Source: an uncultured bacterium
GTDB lineage: Bacteria; Planctomycetota; UBA1135; GCA-002686595
Length of the DNA: 45,205 nt
Direction of reading: 5' to 3'
NCBI GenBank assembly: GCA_937910685.1
Contig: CALEMP010000047.1
Coordinates: 1-45,205 of the forward strand
The translations under genes were made by a program, and so were the position numbers. Numbering within the stretch: position 1 is the first letter of the stretch; every line of letters begins with the position of its first letter. Below the pieces are notes generated by a model. It worked only from the letters and a program-made list of their open reading frames with translations. It searched no databases and had not been told where the DNA came from. Positions 27,946-33,628 of this stretch are shown one piece after another.

Positions 27946-28008
27946 TTGGGCGAGAAATTAAGAGCGAGCCTCCATCCGATGGGGAAATTGCTGAATGCGG
28001 GTGGCTGT

Positions 28009-28034
28009 GATGCTCCACTATGATGCTCCCCTAT
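28009..28034 (+). repeat. 13-bp tandem duplication across the dapE promoter/start region
   Basis: GATGCTCCACTAT (28009-28021) is followed directly by GATGCTCCCCTAT (28022-28034), with one mismatch. The junction creates TATGAT (28019-28024), a good -10 hexamer whose last base is 8 nt before the dapE ATG at 28033. The duplication therefore places a promoter element and the start codon in register. Confidence 0.65.
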
Positions 28035-29067
28035 GAGCACCCATACCGACGCCCTGACCCAAGAGCTGGTCGAGTTCATCGAGATCCCCTCGGTGACCGG
28101 AGCTGAAGAAGACTACGGCAACGCCCTCGCCCGCTCCCTCGAACGCCGCGGCCTCGCAGTCGAACGCCAAGAGGTCGAACCGGGGCGCTTCAATATCTTG
28201 GCACGGGCGGGCAAGCCTGAGGTGGTCTTTTGCACGCACATCGACACGGTGCCGCCGTTCTTTGGTTCACGGGTGGATTCGGACTTCGTCTACGGCCGGG
28301 GTTCCTGTGATGCCAAGGGCCAGGCGGTGGGCATGTTGAATGCGGTGGAGAAATTGCTCGGTGAGGGCGAAGACCGAGTGGGCATGTTGTTCACCGTGGG
28401 GGAGGAGGTCCTGGGGGACGGAGCCATTGCGGCGAACTCCCAGTTGGCGGATCCTTGGGCCCCGAGCTTCATCGTGGTGGGAGAACCCACGGGCAGCAAG
28501 TTCGTCAAGGCCCACAAGGGGTGCTTTCACGCCCAACTCACAGCCCACGGGGTGGCGGGGCATTCCAGCCAGGACATTGGTCCGAGTGCCGTGCATGAGT
28601 TGGTCAAGACCTTGGAGCAGATCCTTGCGGCCCATTGGGGCAATGCGGAGGGGATCGGCCCGGGTACGGTCAACCTGGGCCGCATTGAAGGGGGCGTGGC
28701 CTCCAACGTGGTGGCGGACTTTGCCAAGGCCTCGTTCCTCTTGCGCGCGGTGGAAGATCCCGCGGTGGTTCAAGAGCGCCTTTTGGGACTGCTTGGAGAA
28801 CACGTGGAGCTACGCGTGGAAGCTGGGCCCTATGGTCCCGTGCGTTTTCATGTGCCTGAGGGAGAAGACAGCGTGGTGGTTGCCTTTGGCACCGATGCTC
28901 CGCACCTTTCCAAGTGGGGCAAGCCCCTCCTGTTTGGGCCTGGTGCGATCATCGATGCCCATACGGATCACGAAAAGGTCTCGCGCAGAGAAATGGCCCA
29001 GGCTTCCGAGCGGCTCGTGACCTTGGCGCAGGAACTGCTTGCTCGAACAGATGCTGAGTCCAACTAG
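28033..29067 (+). CDS. dapE: Succinyl-diaminopimelate desuccinylase (M20 metallopeptidase family)
   Basis: DapE hydrolyses N-succinyl-LL-2,6-diaminopimelate in lysine and peptidoglycan precursor synthesis. The 344-residue protein has the M20 zinc-site motifs in order: HIDTVPP (first His and Asp), GRGSCDAKG (bridging Asp), GEEVLGDG (catalytic and metal Glu), VGEPTG, and DAHTDHE (last His). A lid domain is inserted in the middle, at about residues 165-275. The M20 family also includes ArgE and LysK-type deacetylases, and the motifs alone do not separate them. The immediately following dapD gene makes the diaminopimelate role the best call. The start is ATG 28033. Confidence 0.87.
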   Translation: MSTHTDALTQELVEFIEIPSVTGAEEDYGNALARSLERRGLAVERQEVEPGRFNILARAGKPEVVFCTHIDTVPPFFGSRVDSDFVYGRGSCDAKGQAVGMLNAVEKLLGEGEDRVGMLFTVGEEVLGDGAIAANSQLADPWAPSFIVVGEPTGSKFVKAHKGCFHAQLTAHGVAGHSSQDIGPSAVHELVKTLEQILAAHWGNAEGIGPGTVNLGRIEGGVASNVVADFAKASFLLRAVEDPAVVQERLLGLLGEHVELRVEAGPYGPVRFHVPEGEDSVVVAFGTDAPHLSKWGKPLLFGPGAIIDAHTDHEKVSRREMAQASERLVTLAQELLARTDAESN

Positions 29068-29077
29068 ATCCAATCCA

Positions 29078-29845
29078 ATGATGCAGCCAAGACTGACCGG
29101 AGACGAACTCCTCGATGCCCTCGAAGCGGGCACGGTGCGCGCCGCGGAACCCCAAGCGGACGGGAGCTGGCGCGTTGAGTCCTGGGTCAAGGAGGGGATC
29201 TTGGATCTCTTTCGTGCCAGCCCGGTGGTGCCCATGGGTGTCTTTCGGGACAAGGCCGCCTTCCCCACGCGGACCTTTGATGATTCGTCCGGCGTGCGTC
29301 TCGTGCCTGGTGGTTCTGCCGTGCGCAGGGGATCCCATCTGGGTTCCGGCGTGGTCTGCATGCCACCCATGTATGTGAACGTGGGCGCGTTCGTGGGGGA
29401 GGGCTCGATGATCGACTCCCATGCCTTGGTGGGATCTTGTGCCCAGGTGGGGCGGGACGTGCACCTCTCCGCGGCCGCGCAGTTGGGAGGCGTGCTGGAA
29501 CCGGCTGGGGCCCGACCAGTGATCGTGGAAGACGGAGCCTTTGTCGGGGCTGGGGTGCTGGTGTTGGAAGGGGTGCGGGTGCAGCGCCGAGCGGTGCTGG
29601 CCGCGGGGGTTTCCCTGGCGGCAACCACGGTGCTTTATGACTTGGTGCATGAAACGGAGATCCGCGGCACGAGAGAGAACCCCCTCGAGGTCCCGGCTGA
29701 TGCGGTGGTTGTATCCGGAATGCGGAAAACATCGGGCGCTTTTGCCGAGCGTTATGGGCTATCGCAGGCCTGCGCGTTGATCGTCAAGTATCGCACCGAG
29801 TCCACAGATGCGGCTACCGCGCTGGAAGAGGCCTTGAGGCCTTGA
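29078..29845 (+). CDS. dapD: Tetrahydrodipicolinate N-succinyltransferase
   Basis: DapD transfers succinate from succinyl-CoA to tetrahydrodipicolinate, two steps before DapE in the succinylase branch of lysine synthesis. The 255-residue protein has a short N-terminal helical domain and a left-handed beta-helix of hexapeptide repeats, from about residue 85 to 215. It closely follows the E. coli pattern: MYVNVGAFVGEGSMIDS, VGSCAQVGRDVHLS, LGGVLEP, VIVEDGAFVGAG and VVVSGMRKTSG. The catalytic Asp in MIDS and the Glu in VLEGV are present. ATG 29078 (with a second ATG at 29081) lies 10 bp after the dapE stop; earlier in-frame starts would overlap dapE. The two genes form an operon. Confidence 0.92.
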   Translation: MMQPRLTGDELLDALEAGTVRAAEPQADGSWRVESWVKEGILDLFRASPVVPMGVFRDKAAFPTRTFDDSSGVRLVPGGSAVRRGSHLGSGVVCMPPMYVNVGAFVGEGSMIDSHALVGSCAQVGRDVHLSAAAQLGGVLEPAGARPVIVEDGAFVGAGVLVLEGVRVQRRAVLAAGVSLAATTVLYDLVHETEIRGTRENPLEVPADAVVVSGMRKTSGAFAERYGLSQACALIVKYRTESTDAATALEEALRP

Positions 29846-29860
29846 GCGCTCGGTGAGCGC
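29846..29860 (+). terminator. Short perfect hairpin directly after the dapD stop
   Basis: GCGCTC (29846-29851) pairs with GAGCGC (29855-29860) around a 3-nt loop, immediately after the stop codon. There is no T-tract, so termination strength is uncertain; it may instead stabilise the mRNA 3' end. Confidence 0.4.
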
Positions 29861-30047
29861 GCGTCAGTTTGAGGATTGATCTGGGCAATGGAATTTGGCG
29901 GATGACCACCGTCCTAGTGCTCCGCGTGGTCGATCGTAGGGGTCCGTCTCGTTGGATCATGGCGCTGGTGAGAGCGCGGCTCTCCTCAAGAGGGGATTCC
30001 TGGACATCTTGTCGCATGGAGTTGCCACGCCCCTGCCCACTGATTTT

Positions 30048-30138
30048 CACTCTTTCGACACTCTGTTTTCACTCTGTTTTCACTTTGTTAACAATCGGTT
30101 TCCAATCTGGGTGACACTCTGTTTTCTGTTTTCACTCT
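30048..30138. repeat. 11-bp phased direct repeats (CACTCTGTTTT type)
   Basis: The core CACTCT starts at 30048, 30059 and 30070, and a variant (CACTTT) at 30081, giving an exact 11-bp period. Two more copies sit out of strict phase at 30115 and 30133. The spacer after each core is T-rich (TTCGA, GTTTT, GTTTT, GTTAA). On the opposite strand the array reads as AGAGTG-AAAAC units. An 11-bp direct-repeat period is what PhoB/OmpR-type response regulators use, but no target gene starts nearby. Confidence 0.75.
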
Positions 30139-30300
30139 GGTCGCAAGCTGGAGGTTGCAGGGCACTAGGGGATTCCCTACACTCTTTGCGGTCCTGGATG
30201 GGAAGTCACTTTTGCGAGCTTGATTTCCTGGGAAGCTAAAGGACCCGTCTCCGCGTCCTTGGTGGTTTGCGAGCCCACCTTGTGATACCTGCGGGACACC

Positions 30301-30343
30301 GGAGGTCAGTCCACTTCCCTGGGCTGGCCTCCACCTCTTTTTA
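30301..30343 (+). terminator. Intrinsic terminator in the non-coding region
   Basis: GGAGGTCAG (30301-30309) pairs with CTGGCCTCC (30324-30332), nine pairs including one G-U, around a 14-nt loop, followed by ACCTCTTTTTA. It terminates plus-strand transcription about 450 nt after dapD. Confidence 0.6.
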
Positions 30344-30397
30344 TAGGGGTTCCGGAGCGCGCAATGCAGCGCTGATGCGAGAGCAAACGCTGCGCCC

Positions 30398-31333
30398 TCA
30401 AACTTGGGTGAGTCGCGGAAAGAAAGGCGCGGCCTTTGCTCCGAACTCCAAGCGTCCAAAGGCTTGGGGCAAGTCCAACACAGTCTTCGCCAGCATGGTC
30501 CCGTGATGGGCGAGATGGGTCATCGCGATTCCGTCCCCATGGGCCTCCGCCAGCATCAAGTCATCCCACAGGATCGCGCCCCGTGCGTCTCCCAACACCG
30601 GCAGCACCAAGCGCGCGGCGGTCAAGGTCAACATGCCTCGGTCCTCGGGACTGGTCGGGTCTAACAGCACCACCTCGCCGGAACCGAACGCTCCGTCCTC
30701 AAGAGCTTTCTTGGTGGTGAACAGCACCCCCTGATTTTCTCCGGGCCTGGGCGCAGATTCACCAAGGGGTAGCTCGAGCAAACGCGCCGCGCCCACCAGG
30801 GCCCGCCGGGTCAGGGCCTCGATCTTTACCCGGGGATCGAGCACCAATGGGCCGGCCTCAATTCCGAGCAATAGCAAGCACCGGCAGCCCTGTTCCGCCA
30901 GCAACTCCTCGTCGTGCTCGCTGGATTGCACTCGCTTTTCGCGCCCACCCGAAAGGGAGTCGGGCAGGGGGTCCGCCAGGTTGGCTTGGTACCCGCGCTG
31001 CAAGAGTTGCCCGCCCTTTCCACGGGCCAAGACGAGGCCTAGTTTGCGGGGCCAGCCCCAGTTTTGGCGGATTCGGCCGGGATCGGGCTGGGGGCAGAGG
31101 TCCCGGGGGGATTGGCTCAAGAACCGGGCCAGACTTTCTGGCGGTAGGGCGCGAAATTCGTCCAGGCCCAGGTGCCTCCTGCCGTCCAGTCCAGCAGCCG
31201 TCAGACGGCGACGCAGGTGAGGAACCAGGGGCCATTCCTCACGCATGGTGCGCTGGAGCAGCTTTATGCCCATGGCCGTTCGCTTGTTGGGGGGTAGGGA
31301 GCACAGGTTTTGGAAGGATCGGGGGAGGGCCAT
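30398..31333 (-). CDS. Protein of unknown function
   Basis: A 311-residue soluble protein with no signal peptide or membrane segment; I do not recognise its family. It is Leu/Arg-rich. The N-terminal 60 residues (LLQRTMREEWPLVPHLRRRL, TAAGLDGRRHLGLDEFRALP) resemble the start of PaaK-type acyl-CoA ligases, but the AMP-binding TSGTTG-type motif and the rest of that fold are absent, so I do not assign it. The C-terminal half has a compact alpha/beta pattern (GEVVLLDPTSPEDRG, AARLVLPVLGDARGAILWDD). ATG 31333 is given; ATG 31273 (MGIKLL) is an equally plausible start. It diverges from the patatin-ferredoxin gene across 108 bp. Codon use is like that of its neighbours, so it is probably real. Confidence 0.65.
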   Translation of the reverse strand: MALPRSFQNLCSLPPNKRTAMGIKLLQRTMREEWPLVPHLRRRLTAAGLDGRRHLGLDEFRALPPESLARFLSQSPRDLCPQPDPGRIRQNWGWPRKLGLVLARGKGGQLLQRGYQANLADPLPDSLSGGREKRVQSSEHDEELLAEQGCRCLLLLGIEAGPLVLDPRVKIEALTRRALVGAARLLELPLGESAPRPGENQGVLFTTKKALEDGAFGSGEVVLLDPTSPEDRGMLTLTAARLVLPVLGDARGAILWDDLMLAEAHGDGIAMTHLAHHGTMLAKTVLDLPQAFGRLEFGAKAAPFFPRLTQV

Positions 31334-31441
31334 GGGCTGAGTGTCTCAAGTTGGGGCGGCCCCGGGGTCGATGAAAAACGAGAGGGATATAGATCCAGGA
31401 CCCTGGTGCTCAGGGTTTCTCTGATCTATCCCCTCCATAAG

Positions 31442-32560
31442 ATGAACGATTCACCTCAACCCAACAGCGGCCCGCGCCTGGTGCAAGAGCCCGAGCGCCC
31501 CCGGCGCGTGCTCGTGCTCGGCGGCGGTGGCATGCGTGGCATGGCTCACATCGGCGTGTTGCGGGCCCTAAAAACCCTCGATATCAAGTTCGACGCGGTG
31601 GTGGGGACCTCGATCGGTGCCTTGATCGGTGCCATGGTGGCCGAAGGCCGTGATGTGGATGAGCTCGAAGCTGAGGTCCGTTCGCTCAAGAAGGAAGACT
31701 ACTTTCGTCTGAACGCGATCAAGATGTTGTTGCGTGGCCCGCGGGTCACGTCCATGTACCAGGGCCTGAACTTTCGCCGCAGTTTGGAACGCCTTCTGCC
31801 TGATGAGAAAATGGGCAGCACCAAGATGGCGTTTTACTGCAACGCGATCTGTCTGGAATCCGGAGGCAGCATTTTCTGGGGCACCCGCGGTTTCTCGGGC
31901 ATGTCCCTGGCCGATGCGGTCTATAGCTCCTGCGCCTTGCCGGCGGTGTTCGAACCATTCGAGCACGAAGGCCGTCATTACATCGACGGGGGTATCGCCG
32001 ATCCGACGCCCCTGCGTTTCGCCAAGACCCTGCACCCGGAGATGGTGATTGCAGTGGACTTAACGGTCAAGGGGACTTACCGCACGCCCAACTTCAAGGA
32101 CCGCGCGATCTCGACCCTCTTCCGCTCTTTTGAAATCGCCCAGGAAGTGGTGGTGGAACATATGCTGCACATGCACGCGGATGAAAACGTTGTGCTGATC
32201 CAGCCTAAGGTGGGGCACCTCCACCGATTTGACTTCGAAGAGATCCCCGAAGTGATCCAGGCGGGGGAAGACGAGGCCCTGCGAGTCTTGCTTTCCCATG
32301 CGGCGACCCGCGATCTGGTGACTTGCAAACCCGAGGATCGCCTTTCTTGCCCGGTGACTCCTGCAGACTACGTTCAATTGTCCATCGATCCGGCCCGCTG
32401 CGTGGGTTGCGGGTTATGCGAGGCGGTCTGCGAAACCCAGGGCTTCAAGATGGCCGGGGAAACCGCCCAGGTGCGCAAGGTGCACAACTACGAGTGCACT
32501 CGGGATCATGCCTGTGCACGGAATTGTCCCACCCAGGCGATTCGCCTGGGGAACCTATAG
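31442..32560 (+). CDS. Patatin-like phospholipase fused to a ferredoxin-type [Fe-S] domain
   Basis: A 372-residue protein. Residues 20-290 form a patatin-like (RssA/YchK-type) serine hydrolase, with the oxyanion loop GGGGMRG (27-33), nucleophile Ser57 in GTSIG, and the dyad Asp182 in DGG; this family cleaves fatty acyl esters of lipids. Residues 310-372 form a bacterial ferredoxin domain. The first motif is a full C-x2-C-x2-C-x3-C (320, 323, 326, 330). The second is C352-x2-D355-x2-C358-x3-C362-P, with Asp in place of the second Cys. Pyrococcus ferredoxin has an Asp ligand in the equivalent place and forms 3Fe or 4Fe clusters of altered potential. I prefer ATG 31442; an earlier in-frame start would add an unlikely 44-residue tail. 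There is no stop or frameshift between the domains. Confidence 0.9.
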   Translation: MNDSPQPNSGPRLVQEPERPRRVLVLGGGGMRGMAHIGVLRALKTLDIKFDAVVGTSIGALIGAMVAEGRDVDELEAEVRSLKKEDYFRLNAIKMLLRGPRVTSMYQGLNFRRSLERLLPDEKMGSTKMAFYCNAICLESGGSIFWGTRGFSGMSLADAVYSSCALPAVFEPFEHEGRHYIDGGIADPTPLRFAKTLHPEMVIAVDLTVKGTYRTPNFKDRAISTLFRSFEIAQEVVVEHMLHMHADENVVLIQPKVGHLHRFDFEEIPEVIQAGEDEALRVLLSHAATRDLVTCKPEDRLSCPVTPADYVQLSIDPARCVGCGLCEAVCETQGFKMAGETAQVRKVHNYECTRDHACARNCPTQAIRLGNL

Positions 32561-32582
32561 GCAGGGCAGTCCCGTCCTGCCC
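32532..32582. terminator. Two hairpins at the convergent end of the patatin-ferredoxin and M50 genes
   Basis: A perfect 9-bp inverted repeat with a 1-nt centre (CCCAGGCGA, T, TCGCCTGGG; 32532-32550) lies in the last codons of the patatin-ferredoxin gene. A second hairpin, GGCAGG (32560-32565) with CCTGCC (32576-32581), lies in the 32-bp gap before the M50 gene stop. Neither has a T-tract. Both are symmetric, so they could mark transcript ends on both strands. Confidence 0.45.
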
Positions 32583-32592
32583 GAGGCGCTGA

Positions 32593-33543
32593 TTAGTCCT
32601 TTCGCAGGCGCCCGCGGTCTGCTTCCAGTTGGCGGATGTCCTCTTCGCTGAAGCCACGCTTGGGTTGCGAGGAAGAGTCCACATGGGTTTCGCCCGGGTG
32701 ACCTTCGTGGGAAGGTGCCTGTCCATGGGGTTCTTGGCCGGGTCGGTTGAAGCCGCCTGCCTGGGTGGCGCGCCGCAGCATCTCTTCTAGGTTGCCGCCG
32801 AACATGCCCCCCGCCCCTTGGGCCGCGTGCTTGAGTTGCACCATGATCAACTCGCGCTTGCCCGCAAAGAGAAGATAGAAACCGAGGAAGGGCAGCATCA
32901 GGCTCCATCGCCAGCCAAAGAAAACCATGGCCCAGGCAAAGATCCTGCCCACTTGCGCCGCGCGCTCGGTGCCTCGCACCCAACCGTCCTTGCGCGCCAA
33001 AAACGAACGCAGCAGTTTGCCCCCGTCCATGGGGAAGGCGGGCACCAGATTGAAAGTGCCCATGATCACGTTGACCATCACCAACAGGGCCAGGATCTGG
33101 GGGAGTCCAGCTTGGGTGATGGTGGCCATGGGGATCAACTCTCCCAGGAGCCCCATCAGCATGAGGATCATGGAGGCAATTCCCGCGATCGCAAAGTTCA
33201 CCAGGGGACCGGCGATGGCGATGGCGCCCTCGGTGGCGGGATCCTCGGGCATGTTCACCATCATGGCGATCCCACCCAGGGGCCAGAGGGTGATGTCGAC
33301 CACCTGCACCCCCAGGCGTTGGGCCATCAGGGCATGACCCAATTCATGGAGCAGCACCGATCCCATCACCAGGCTCAGGGCGAAAAAGGTCATCAGGCCC
33401 GAAGTCCAGCCGCCCGAGTCCACCTCCATCAGGGCCAATAGGCCCATCAGCACCAGCAGAAGGGGCTGCAGGCGAATGGGGATGCCGCGCACTCGGCCCA
33501 GCATCCAGGGCCGTCCGGGGCCATTAAAAAAGCCGATGGTCAT
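32593..33543 (-). CDS. Site-2 protease family zinc metalloprotease (M50)
   Basis: A 316-residue intramembrane protease. The zinc motif HELGH is at about residues 66-70 within a membrane segment, and the second active-site motif NLVPAFPMDGG (Asp ligand) is at about residues 164-174. The N-terminal segment (GIPIRLQPLLLVLMGLLAL) and about six hydrophobic segments in total match the SpoIVFB-like group 3 site-2 proteases. The C-terminal 80 residues replace the CBS domains often found in this group with a soluble, His/Gly-rich, disordered tail (GQAPSHEGHPGETHVD). Members cut membrane-bound regulators such as anti-sigma factors; no such partner is adjacent. A TATAAC sequence lies 14 nt before the ATG at 33543. 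Confidence 0.88.
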   Translation of the reverse strand: MTIGFFNGPGRPWMLGRVRGIPIRLQPLLLVLMGLLALMEVDSGGWTSGLMTFFALSLVMGSVLLHELGHALMAQRLGVQVVDITLWPLGGIAMMVNMPEDPATEGAIAIAGPLVNFAIAGIASMILMLMGLLGELIPMATITQAGLPQILALLVMVNVIMGTFNLVPAFPMDGGKLLRSFLARKDGWVRGTERAAQVGRIFAWAMVFFGWRWSLMLPFLGFYLLFAGKRELIMVQLKHAAQGAGGMFGGNLEEMLRRATQAGGFNRPGQEPHGQAPSHEGHPGETHVDSSSQPKRGFSEEDIRQLEADRGRLRKD

Positions 33544-33628
33544 GGGATGAAGGTGCAGTTATACAGGAGGGCCGGAGGGCTCTGGGGCGTTGGATCATCG
33601 ATGAGGTATCCTCTGTGTTCATAAGGCG

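Larger units (their letters stand above)
29846..30397. other. 552-bp non-coding region between dapD and an unknown gene
   Basis: No open frame here looks coding: those present are short, start at poor codons and are rich in Ser, Arg and Cys. What it holds: the dapD hairpin at its left end, an AT-richer stretch at 30041-30140 (39 of 100 bases are G or C by my count) containing 11-bp phased repeats, and an intrinsic terminator on the plus strand at 30301-30343. The terminator lies about 450 nt after dapD, with no annotated plus-strand gene in between, which raises the possibility of a non-coding transcript or a long dapD 3' UTR. I see no tRNA or known RNA fold in it. Confidence 0.6.

Noticed and set aside
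30048..30138. A CRISPR array
   Set aside because: The repeat unit is only 11 bp, spacers are about 5 bp and similar to each other, and there are no cas genes in the window.
30088..30459. A 123-codon minus-strand frame in the non-coding region
   Set aside because: It runs through the terminator and the repeat array, overlaps the end of the 311-residue gene in another frame, and has low-complexity Ser/Arg-rich composition.
31310..31441. N-terminal extension of the patatin-ferredoxin protein
   Set aside because: The extra 44 residues start at a non-ATG codon, are unlike patatin N-termini, and would place the start next to the divergent gene; ATG 31442 gives the normal length before the GGGGMRG loop.
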